NCBI RefSeq assembly: GCF_003285015.1
Contig: NZ_QMFB01000017.1
Span: forward strand, 124,001-188,000
DNA: 64,000 nt
Direction: 5' to 3'
Origin: Paenibacillus contaminans
GTDB lineage: Bacteria; Bacillota; Bacilli; Paenibacillales; NBRC-103111
The position numbers were made by a program, and so were the translations under genes. Positions 42,672 to 50,665 of this stretch are shown here, in pieces. A model generated the notes under the pieces. That model saw nothing but the letters and a program-made list of their open reading frames with translations. It was not told the DNA's origin and ran no database searches. Numbering within the stretch: the stretch's first letter is position 1; each line of letters starts with the position of its first letter.

Positions 42672-43967
42672 ATGAATAGATCAGAAGGTTTCATTTCGGC
42701 CAATCGTCCCGTAACCGCGGTGATCGTAGGCGCCGGGCATCGCAGTCTCGTATACGCCTCCTATGCGGAGGAACATCCGGAGGAGCTGAGCATCGTCGCG
42801 GTAGTCGATCCCGATCCCGTTCGCAGGCAGCTCGTGGCGGACCAATATAAGCTGGCGGACGACATGTGCTTCGAAACGGTGGAGCAGCTGATCGCAAGAC
42901 CCCGGCTGGCGGATGCCGCGATCAACGGGACGATGGATTCGGTCCATGTCCAAACCTCTTTGCCTTTGCTGAAAGCGGGCTATCATATTTTGCTGGAAAA
43001 ACCGATCGGCATTTCCGAGGAAGAAACGCTGGAGCTTCTGCAAACGGCCGAACGCTGCGAGCGTCTGGTGATGGTGTGCCATGTATTGAGATACGCGCCC
43101 TTCTATGCCGCAATCCGGCAAATCATCGAGGACGGCGAAATCGGGGGCATCGTCAACATCCAGACCTCGGAAAATGTCAGCTACCACCACATGGCGATGG
43201 GATATGTGCGCGGAAAATGGAACCGCAAAGATACGGGCGGCTCCTCCATGCTGATGGCCAAATGCTGCCACGATCTCGATTTGATCGCCTGGATGAAAGG
43301 CGGCGCAAAACCGGTGAGCGTCAGCAGCTTCGGCGGCTTGCTGCAGTTCCGTCCCGAGAGGGCGCCGGAAGGGGCGGGCACCCGCTGCCTCGCCGATTGT
43401 CAAATCGAGGAATCCTGCATGTATTCCGCGCGTAAGCACTATGTCGAGCAAGGGTTGTGGGTGCCGTACGTTTCCTACAACGAGCATCTCGGGGTGAAGC
43501 AAACGCAGGAGCAGATTTTGGAGTCGCTGCGGACGGATAATCCGTACGGGCGCTGCGTGTGGCATTGCGATAACGATGTCGTGGATCATCAGGCCGTCAT
43601 CGTGGAATTCGAGGACGGCAGCACGGCCTCCCATAATTTGAACGGGGCGACGTCCAGGCCGTGCCGCTCGATGCATATCGTCGGCGAGAAAGGCGAGATT
43701 CAAGGCGTGTTGGAGGACGGCTATTTCGTCGTCAGGCACCCCGATCCGCGTCAAGGCAGCGAGTATTCGGAGCGCAAAGTGGAGCTGAACGTGTCCATGG
43801 ATATGCATGGCGGAGGCGATCTCAGGCTGGTGGCCGATTTTGTGAACGCGCTTCGCGGCGGTACGCCGTCGTTATCCTCCACTTCCTTGGAGAAATCCGT
43901 CTACGGCCATCGGATCGGCTTCGGGGCGGACCGGTCGCGGGAGGAAGGCAGGATCGTTTCGTTGTAG
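42672..43967 (+). CDS. Gfo/Idh/MocA-family oxidoreductase
   Basis: This 431-residue NAD(P)-dependent sugar oxidoreductase is cytoplasmic. A Rossmann opening (VIVGAGHRSLVYASY, about 16-30), the EKPIG motif (Lys near 110) and C-terminal sheet domain are present. It carries the cysteine cluster CLADCQIEESCMYSARK, seen in a subgroup of the family and possibly metal-binding, and the usual terminal SVYGHRIGFGADRSR. It sits between the two DUF4838 genes and probably oxidises or epimerises a released sugar or its acid. AAAGGAAG precedes the ATG. Confidence 0.88.
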   Translation: MNRSEGFISANRPVTAVIVGAGHRSLVYASYAEEHPEELSIVAVVDPDPVRRQLVADQYKLADDMCFETVEQLIARPRLADAAINGTMDSVHVQTSLPLLKAGYHILLEKPIGISEEETLELLQTAERCERLVMVCHVLRYAPFYAAIRQIIEDGEIGGIVNIQTSENVSYHHMAMGYVRGKWNRKDTGGSSMLMAKCCHDLDLIAWMKGGAKPVSVSSFGGLLQFRPERAPEGAGTRCLADCQIEESCMYSARKHYVEQGLWVPYVSYNEHLGVKQTQEQILESLRTDNPYGRCVWHCDNDVVDHQAVIVEFEDGSTASHNLNGATSRPCRSMHIVGEKGEIQGVLEDGYFVVRHPDPRQGSEYSERKVELNVSMDMHGGGDLRLVADFVNALRGGTPSLSSTSLEKSVYGHRIGFGADRSREEGRIVSL

Positions 43968-44044
43968 GCTGCGTGATGTAAGCTCATCAGAAAACGATGA
44001 CAAGTACCTGGAAGGTTTAAAATTTAGGAGGAGATGTGGCGAGT

Positions 44045-47000
44045 ATGAGGAAAACGAAATCTTTTGTATCCGTTTTACTTGTTGTATGTCTGCTGTTTGC
44101 ATTTCCAGGAATTTCGTTTGGTGCTGCGCAGATGGCCGATGACGGTGCGGCTGCAAGAGGAGTAGGAGGTGACCAAGGAAACAACCAAGGGAATATTGTC
44201 TCGGTAAGTGCGGACACCGGTACGGTTAACGCCAAGTTCAACAAACAACCGCCCGGCGGAAAGCCGAAAGCAAGCGATTTCACGATTCAACGGCAGGTGA
44301 ACGGTGGGGCGGCCGAAGTTATTATTCCAACTTCGTATACGTGGGGGCCTTCCGCCAAGATCGCGACGTTTGCCGTACCGTCACTTGCTTCCGGAAGCTT
44401 GGGGCTTGAGGTCGTTTACAGCGTTTCCTTTAAAGGTGCCGCTTTCGTTTCGGCTCCAGCGTTTGCGATTTCCGCATGGCCCCCGCTGGACATCGTGCAC
44501 AAGGGTCAAGCGAACGCTATGATCGTCGTCGCGCCGGATGCGGATGAGCAAACGCAAGCAGCTGCCGATACGCTAGCGGAGTACGTACTGAAATCCACCG
44601 GAGCGCAATTGCCCGTTATAACGGAAGATCAACTGTCCGGCGATAATGGACAGCTTCAGGACCAAGTACGGATTCATATCGGCGCGAACGGCTCGCAGCA
44701 GGACCCTCATCTTGACGAACTGCTTCAGGCTGTGGATGCGGATGGGGACGGGTACGTCATTCACTTTCATGAGAATGAGATCGTCATAGCCGGTTCTTCC
44801 GTATGGGGAACGAAAAACGGCGTGTTCGACTTTTTGGAACGGTATGTAGGTGTTCGTTGGCTCATGCCGGGTCCGGACGGCGAAGATGTGCCGCAGACAA
44901 CGGATTTGACGATCGAAAGATCGGATATTTTGGAAAATCCGGCCTTCATACAAAGGGTCGTTAGTCCGATGGTAACTTCTCCCGATGAAGCACATCCTTT
45001 GCAATCGCAGAACGAATGGGCGCAACGTAATCGCCTGCAGGGAAAATACAATATGCCGGTCGGGTTTCATCATAACTTGTACTCCTTATTTCCAGTAGAA
45101 TGGTATGGCTCGACGCGCCCCGATTTTTATCCGAAAAGCATTCCGCCGAATCCGGGAGCGGCGGCAAGCTGGCAGCCTTGCTTCAGCGCTGACGGTAGTG
45201 TCGAGGCTGCGGTTTACGGGATTCTCCAATATTTTGCGGCGAATCCGGATGCCTCGTCGTTTTCGCTCGGCGTCAACGATTCAGGCAACTACTGCGAAAC
45301 GGATTCGAATCACCCTCTGTACCCGGATCGGATTAACTCGGTCGGCCGCATTCATATGTCCGAAATCTATTACAAGTGGGTCAATGATGTCGTGGAGCAA
45401 GTTTTAGAGGTTTACCCGGACAAATGGTTCGGCTTGCTTGCTTATGAAGAAGTGAACGATCCTCCTGCATTCCCGCTGAACCCCAGAGTGGTGCCATTCG
45501 TGACGAAAGACCGGTTGTCTTGGACGGACCCGGAAGTTAAGGATGTCGAACACGGGATGATCGAACAGTGGGAGCAAGTGGCCGAGAACGTCGGCTGGTA
45601 CGACTACTTGTACGGTACTCTCTATACGATTCCGCGCATCTACCCACATGTCATGGCGGAAAACTATCGTTATGCCAAGGACAATCATGTAATTGCCCAC
45701 TATGCAGAATTATACGGCAATGCGGGAGACGGTCCGAAAGCCTGGCTGTCGGCTAAGCTGCAGTGGGATCCGAATCAGGACGTCGACGCCTTGCTGGAGG
45801 AATGGTATGAACGCGCGGTAGGACCGGCGGCGGCTGCCGATCTGGCGGCATACTACGCATTGTGGGAGCATTACTGGACGGAGCAGATCCAAGCCTCCGA
45901 CTGGTTCCAGATCGGCAAGAACATGACTTACTTGGCTTTTAACGATCTTTCTTATCTGAACCTGGTGACCGATGACATGGTAACACAGAGCAGAGCGCTG
46001 CTTGAAGCTGCGGTAGCCAAAGCCGGAACGCCTAAGCAGAAGGCGCGTGCGAATGTGCTTCTGCGTGCATTCGAATATTATGAAGCTTCTGCGCTCAGCT
46101 ATCCTAAGAAAAACGATCCGCCGGCCAGCGAAGCCGAAGCGCTGCAGCTGCTGGACCACATCGCGGAAACGATCGCAGGAAAGCTTGCGTATGCGCAGGA
46201 TCGTCTGCGGCTGCTCGAGGAATTTAAGAACGATCCGCTGCTCGTTAATCCTGCTTCCTTAAGAATAGATTGGTCGGGTTGGAACAAATACGATTTTTGG
46301 AATCTGATCGAATATATTCGGGAGAATGAAGCGGCAGGAGGTCCCGTCACACAAAAAGTCAGGGAGCTGGCAAGCAGCGAGCAGCCTTCCAAGATACGAA
46401 GCTTCGCAGAACTGCTTGAGGAAGTGCTTTTCGGCTGGGGGTCCGTAACGGCAAACGCTTCGTTTGAAAATGGGACTACAACGGCAAGTCCGTGGGAGCT
46501 GTGGGTCAGCTCGACGGGTACGATCAAAAGGACGGAGGGAATGTCCCGTACGGGGAATGCGAGTCTGGTTGTAGATAAGCTTGCCCGCGGAGGTCCTGCC
46601 CAGCTCTTCTCCATTAATCCGGGACTTATAGCGGCGCGAGCCTATTTTTACACGCCTGCAGGGACACACCATAATGGAACGATCCAATTGCTATATAACG
46701 TGAAGGATGCGCAGGGGAATAATTTGACCGTCCTTCGATCCGAAGAAAAGGCAATTGCCGATACGGCAGGCGAATGGACCTCCATAGGCATCTTGGAAGA
46801 AGTACCGGCTGCCATCGGCGGCAAGGAAGTGAAGAAAATCCAAGTGGTCGTGCTGATTAATGGGTTCGCGGAAGGCTCCGGCTTATATGTGGACGATGTG
46901 GAAGTATTCCAAAAAAGAGGAAGTCTAGATCCGAATCTCGTTACCAAAGATACGTTTTGGAGCCTCTATGATTCCATTAATCAACAGGAACCGAACGGCG

Positions 47001-47578
47001 GTCCTAAGCGGCTTTATGTTGAGGCGCTGGCCGCCAGCCCGGAATATTCGGAGGGACGCGAGTATGCCAAGCTGCTGGCGAATACGTTGAGTGGCACGCA
47101 GCCGGTCAACGATAATCCGTCGTTCGAAGCCGGAACAGCTCCATGGTCGTTATTCCTAGCCAATGGAGCAGGCACGATGAATCGGGTTACCGACGCGGTC
47201 TACAGCCATTCGGGAAGCGCTGGCATCGTCGTATCCGGAACGGCAACGCAAAAAATATTGAATCAATATTTTACGTTTAATACCGGTCCCGCCGCTGCCA
47301 AAGTATTTTTTAAGATTCCTCAAGGGAAGACGACTGCGGGGACAATCCAGTTGGGCTTTAATATGAACACAGCCGACGGAAAGAGCGCCGGTGTCGTTCG
47401 TTCGAATGTTAAGCCGCTTTCCGCGTCGAACGGGGATTGGGCGTCGATCGATTACGCGTTCTGGATTCCGCAAGCGATCAACAATCTGGAAGTGGGGCGC
47501 GTTCAATTTGTCGTTATTATTACCGGGCTCGAGGGGACGGTCCCGATCTATCTTGACGATGTCAATATATATCAATGA
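44045..47578 (+). CDS. Secreted DUF4838-type putative glycoside hydrolase (paralogue)
   Basis: This 1177-residue paralogue of the protein at 39123 has the same order: signal, Ig-like module, GH67-N-like domain, DUF4838 barrel (VGFHHNLYSLFP, WYDYLYG, HYAELYGNAGDGPKAW) and two helical-plus-sandwich units. The SELYPNWGEG stretch of its sibling reads AELYGNAGDG here, so a conserved acidic position has changed from Glu to Asp and the Tyr-Pro is lost; specificity or activity may differ. The first 145 codons and the ribosome-site region are almost the same as in the sibling while the rest has diverged. GGAGGAGATG precedes; a GTG at 44036 is an alternative start. Confidence 0.85.
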   Translation: MRKTKSFVSVLLVVCLLFAFPGISFGAAQMADDGAAARGVGGDQGNNQGNIVSVSADTGTVNAKFNKQPPGGKPKASDFTIQRQVNGGAAEVIIPTSYTWGPSAKIATFAVPSLASGSLGLEVVYSVSFKGAAFVSAPAFAISAWPPLDIVHKGQANAMIVVAPDADEQTQAAADTLAEYVLKSTGAQLPVITEDQLSGDNGQLQDQVRIHIGANGSQQDPHLDELLQAVDADGDGYVIHFHENEIVIAGSSVWGTKNGVFDFLERYVGVRWLMPGPDGEDVPQTTDLTIERSDILENPAFIQRVVSPMVTSPDEAHPLQSQNEWAQRNRLQGKYNMPVGFHHNLYSLFPVEWYGSTRPDFYPKSIPPNPGAAASWQPCFSADGSVEAAVYGILQYFAANPDASSFSLGVNDSGNYCETDSNHPLYPDRINSVGRIHMSEIYYKWVNDVVEQVLEVYPDKWFGLLAYEEVNDPPAFPLNPRVVPFVTKDRLSWTDPEVKDVEHGMIEQWEQVAENVGWYDYLYGTLYTIPRIYPHVMAENYRYAKDNHVIAHYAELYGNAGDGPKAWLSAKLQWDPNQDVDALLEEWYERAVGPAAAADLAAYYALWEHYWTEQIQASDWFQIGKNMTYLAFNDLSYLNLVTDDMVTQSRALLEAAVAKAGTPKQKARANVLLRAFEYYEASALSYPKKNDPPASEAEALQLLDHIAETIAGKLAYAQDRLRLLEEFKNDPLLVNPASLRIDWSGWNKYDFWNLIEYIRENEAAGGPVTQKVRELASSEQPSKIRSFAELLEEVLFGWGSVTANASFENGTTTASPWELWVSSTGTIKRTEGMSRTGNASLVVDKLARGGPAQLFSINPGLIAARAYFYTPAGTHHNGTIQLLYNVKDAQGNNLTVLRSEEKAIADTAGEWTSIGILEEVPAAIGGKEVKKIQVVVLINGFAEGSGLYVDDVEVFQKRGSLDPNLVTKDTFWSLYDSINQQEPNGGPKRLYVEALAASPEYSEGREYAKLLANTLSGTQPVNDNPSFEAGTAPWSLFLANGAGTMNRVTDAVYSHSGSAGIVVSGTATQKILNQYFTFNTGPAAAKVFFKIPQGKTTAGTIQLGFNMNTADGKSAGVVRSNVKPLSASNGDWASIDYAFWIPQAINNLEVGRVQFVVIITGLEGTVPIYLDDVNIYQ

Positions 47579-47664
47579 TAGAGTCTCGCTTTAAGTAAGT
47601 GGATCGAATACCGGCGTATATCAATGTTCTAATACTAAATTCTACGTATACGGGCATAGCACCT

Positions 47665-47700
47665 GGGGGCGTGTATTCACAAACGCCCCTTGTTTTTTTT
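47665..47700 (+). terminator. Rho-independent terminator after the second DUF4838 gene
   Basis: GGGGCGT (47666-47672) pairs with ACGCCCC (47683-47689) and a run of eight or more T's follows. Confidence 0.85.
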
Positions 47701-47743
47701 TAGCGCGTTGCGATCATCGAATTCCAGTAAGGAGACTTTCATC

Positions 47744-49834
47744 ATGACAAATAACGAACGTAAACAAGCGACCTGGATTTGGTATCCCGGCGATTTCGAG
47801 GTTTGGCTGCACCGCGAGGTTTGCCTTCGCAGGGAAGAGAGAGGAAACGTCTATCCTCCGTTTTATCGTTTGGATTCGCCCTATGTCTCTCTTAAATTTC
47901 AACACATCTATACCATAGCTGAGGCAGAAGAGGTGACGATCGCCGCGCAAGGCAGATACAATGTCATGATCGACGGCAGAATGGTTCCGTCCGACACCGG
48001 CAAGCTGCTGCTGCCCGAAGGAACGCATACGTTCATCGTATCGGTCGTCAACGAGTCCGGCCTCCCGGCCTTGTTCGTGCAGGGAAGCACGATCGCAACC
48101 GACCGGAGTTGGAATGTGGCGAGCGGAAACTGGAGCTGGGTAAAGCCCGGTTCGTGGAAGTTTCATTCGGCGGAGGAGGGGCCGTCGTTATACCGGCTTT
48201 CCACAATGCGGGAAGAAGCGGCCGAAATTACGCAAAAAAACGACGGCTCGCTGCTTGCCGATTTCGGGAAGGAAACGTTCGGCTACATGCAGCTTCATGG
48301 ACTGGAGGGAGAAGGGCAGGTCACGCTTTATTATGGGGAATCGCTGGAAGAAGCGTTATCCGAGTCGCATTGCGAAACGTTCGATCGCATAGCGATAGCG
48401 GCCGGAGCCTCGCCGGATTATACCCACGACAAATCGAAGGCGTTCCGCTATGTGAATATCGTACCGGAACAGGGCGTGGCGGTCGGCGGCGTCTCGATGC
48501 TGTACGAATACTTGCCCGTCGAATACCGCGGCCGATTCCGCTGCTCAAACGAACGGATCAACCGGATTTATGAGGTTGCCGCTTACACGATGCATTTGAC
48601 TACGCGAGAGTTTTTCCTGGACGGCATCAAACGCGACCGCTGGGTATGGTCGGGCGACGCGTATCAAAGCTATTTGATCAATTACTACCTCTTTTTCGAT
48701 GAGGATGTCAATCGCAGGACAATGATCGCGCTGCGCGGCAAGGATCCGATCGATACGCATCTGAACACGATTCTCGACTATTCGTTCTACTGGATTATCG
48801 GTTTGTACGACCATTATGAGTATACCGGAGATCTGGAGTTCATCCGTTTCATCTATCCGAAAATGCTGGGTCTGCTCGATTTTTGCCGCGCGCGGGCGAA
48901 CGGGAACGGCATGGTGGAGGGCAAGCCGGGAGATTGGGTGTTCGTCGACTGGGCGGATATAAGCAAGGAAGGAGAGCTCAGCTTCCAGCAGGTGCTGTTC
49001 TGCAGAAGCCTGATCGTTGCAGCAGGCTTTGCCCGCATGTTCGAGGACGCTGAGCGTGCCGAGCAATTGGAGCGTGAGGCTGCTGCACTGAGGGGGCTGA
49101 TGTTCGACACGTTTTGGGATGATGAGCAGGGAGGGTTTGTGCACAACCGGGTGAACGGCCAAGTTCAGCTGCATATGACCAAGTATGCCAGTATGTTCGC
49201 GCTGCTGCTTGGCTTTTTGGACGATGCGCAGCGGCAATCGGTAGCACGGAAGGTTCTGATGAATGACCGCGTGCAAAAAATAACGACGCCGTACATGCGG
49301 TTTTACGAGCTTGCCGCATTATGCGAAATCGGGGAGCAAGCGCATGTTTTGTCCGAAATGGAAAGCTACTGGGGCGGCATGCTCGATTTGGGGGCGACTA
49401 GCTTCTGGGAGGTTTACGATCCCGAGGTAAAAGGGAACGCGCAGTATGCGATGTCCGGCCGTCCGTTCGCCAAAAGCTTGTGCCACGCCTGGGGAGCCGG
49501 ACCGGTCTTTTTGCTCGGCAAATATTACATGGGCATCAAACCGCTGGAAGCCGGTTATGCGCGTTTCGTCATCGAGCCGAAGCTGGGCGGACTGACCTGG
49601 TTTGAAGGGACGGTGCCGGCCAACAAGGACGATATTCATGTCTATATGGATGAAAGGAAAATTACCGTTCGAACCGGCGCAAGCCCCGGCCTGCTTCGCT
49701 TGACGAGCTCGACCGAGCCGTCCTGTCCGTCCGCCGCTTTCCGGGAGCTCGGGCAGAATCGCTATGAGCTGCCGCTGGACACGCCGAATTCGGAATACGT
49801 CATCGCGTACGTCAATGCGGAGAATGAACGGTAA
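47744..49834 (+). CDS. GH78-like alpha-L-rhamnosidase
   Basis: This 696-residue protein has N-terminal beta-sandwich domains (about 1-260) followed by an (alpha/alpha)6 barrel with the family's DGIKRDRWVWSGDAYQS segment, matching the D-x-P/I-x-R-D-E/R-x-x-W-x-G-D-A motif of GH78 in which the acidic residues act as general acid, and a C-terminal sandwich. There is no signal peptide, so it likely works in the cytoplasm on imported oligosaccharides, removing terminal rhamnose. I choose ATG 47744 with AAGGAG upstream; the frame open from 47690 covers the terminator T-run and is not coding. Related six-hairpin families are the alternative. Confidence 0.83.
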   Translation: MTNNERKQATWIWYPGDFEVWLHREVCLRREERGNVYPPFYRLDSPYVSLKFQHIYTIAEAEEVTIAAQGRYNVMIDGRMVPSDTGKLLLPEGTHTFIVSVVNESGLPALFVQGSTIATDRSWNVASGNWSWVKPGSWKFHSAEEGPSLYRLSTMREEAAEITQKNDGSLLADFGKETFGYMQLHGLEGEGQVTLYYGESLEEALSESHCETFDRIAIAAGASPDYTHDKSKAFRYVNIVPEQGVAVGGVSMLYEYLPVEYRGRFRCSNERINRIYEVAAYTMHLTTREFFLDGIKRDRWVWSGDAYQSYLINYYLFFDEDVNRRTMIALRGKDPIDTHLNTILDYSFYWIIGLYDHYEYTGDLEFIRFIYPKMLGLLDFCRARANGNGMVEGKPGDWVFVDWADISKEGELSFQQVLFCRSLIVAAGFARMFEDAERAEQLEREAAALRGLMFDTFWDDEQGGFVHNRVNGQVQLHMTKYASMFALLLGFLDDAQRQSVARKVLMNDRVQKITTPYMRFYELAALCEIGEQAHVLSEMESYWGGMLDLGATSFWEVYDPEVKGNAQYAMSGRPFAKSLCHAWGAGPVFLLGKYYMGIKPLEAGYARFVIEPKLGGLTWFEGTVPANKDDIHVYMDERKITVRTGASPGLLRLTSSTEPSCPSAAFRELGQNRYELPLDTPNSEYVIAYVNAENER

Positions 49835-49960
49835 AAGCTGAAATCGAGCTCATTTCGAGACCGAAAACGAAAACGGTAACTTCTAGTAACATTTCAACTC
49901 TTATCCTAAAGATTTTAGGGATGTAAGGCATCTGATCGTGCAACAGATCGTGATCATCAT

Positions 49961-50140
49961 AATGAGGCAAGGTTTACTATCAGTGAGGCAAACCTCACTA
50001 TTTCTAACCGAAAACTCGTGTTCTGGTGGTATAATGAGGCAAACGCAACGAATAGTGAGGCAAACGAAATTGATAGTTACGTTTGCCTCACTATTTGGCG
50101 AAAAGGAGCGTTTTACCGGTAGAATAGTGAGGACAGCCTC
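49961..50140. repeat. Cluster of TGAGGCAAAC repeats
   Basis: The motif TGAGGCAA(AC) occurs at about 49963, 49984, 50035 and 50056, reversed as GTTTGCCTCA at 50081, with a degenerate copy near 50128. One copy forms GTGAGG-caaa-CCTCAC (49983-49998). Spacing is irregular, unlike a CRISPR array. Confidence 0.7.
50051..50095. repeat. Perfect 16-bp inverted repeat
   Basis: AATAGTGAGGCAAACG (50051-50066) is exactly inverted at 50080-50095 around 13 bases. It is built from two copies of the TGAGGCAAAC motif. Confidence 0.85.
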
Positions 50141-50225
50141 ATGAACAATAAGGTTTTCCCCACTAATCGCACGGTTCGTGCATAACCATTACGATATCCG
50201 AGTTTGCTTTCGTAACCAGGTTATC

Positions 50226-50285
50226 AATCCCTAGTTTTAGACTTGATGGCGTACTAATACGCCATCAAGTCTAAAACTAGGGATT
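50226..50285. repeat. Perfect 28-bp inverted repeat with 4-base loop
   Basis: AATCCCTAGTTTTAGACTTG... (50226-50253) is inverted base for base at 50258-50285, with loop CTAA. A degraded half copy starting AATCCCTAGTTT lies at 50335-50362. No T-run or gene end explains it. Miniature mobile element or protein-bound cruciform are possibilities. Confidence 0.9.
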
Positions 50286-50382
50286 CGGACAAACGGACAT
50301 TACCTGGTAAAATGGTGCCATGCTACGAAACGTTAATCCCTAGTTTAAGCGTTGAAAGGCTACTATTCCGAAAGAAAACTTT

Positions 50383-50486
50383 GCTGTAATCCGAGTTTGC
50401 CCGCTTAGAACAAGGTATGCAGGTCCTTTTTTACGCTGTAGTCCGAATTCGCCTGCTTGGAGAATGGATTTATAGGCACGTCTTGT
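50383..50486 (+). repeat. Two degenerate 52-bp tandem units
   Basis: GCTGTAATCCGAGTTTGCCC (from 50383) and GCTGTAGTCCGAATTCGCCT (from 50435) start two units exactly 52 bp apart; similarity is good over the first 28 bases only. A related CCGAGTTTGC lies near 50197. Confidence 0.55.
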
Positions 50487-50493
50487 CGAATAC

Positions 50494-50513
50494 CCGCTGC
50501 AAGCGGTTTTTTT
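50494..50513 (+). terminator. Possible plus-strand terminator
   Basis: CCGCT (50494-50498) and AGCGG (50502-50506) pair around GCA and are followed by seven T's. It is far (660 bp) from the rhamnosidase stop. Confidence 0.5.
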
Positions 50514-50606
50514 CGGACTGCAAGCGAGGCGAGGAATCCGGACTCGATTTTAATTGGGCAAATCGAACTTGCATCTTATGCAAGCGACGACGATAGGTCG
50601 CAACAA

Positions 50607-50643
50607 CAACCCGATCCCACCTTACCTGTGCGGGATCGGGTTG
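50607..50643 (-). terminator. Hairpin at the 3' end of the reverse-strand Tat/beta-helix gene
   Basis: CAACCCGATCCC (50607-50618) and GGGATCGGGTTG (50632-50643) form a perfect 12-bp stem. On the reverse strand GTTGTTG follows, a weak T-rich tail, so it probably ends the gene at 50666. Confidence 0.6.
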
Positions 50644-50665
50644 TCCGCATTTCTTTAGAAGTAAT

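Noticed and set aside
47690-47743. Upstream extension of the rhamnosidase
   Set aside because: It translates the terminator's T-run; the ATG at 47744 has AAGGAG.
49961-50140. CRISPR-like array
   Set aside because: The repeated word is only about 10 bases, spacing is irregular, one copy is inverted, and no cas gene is nearby.
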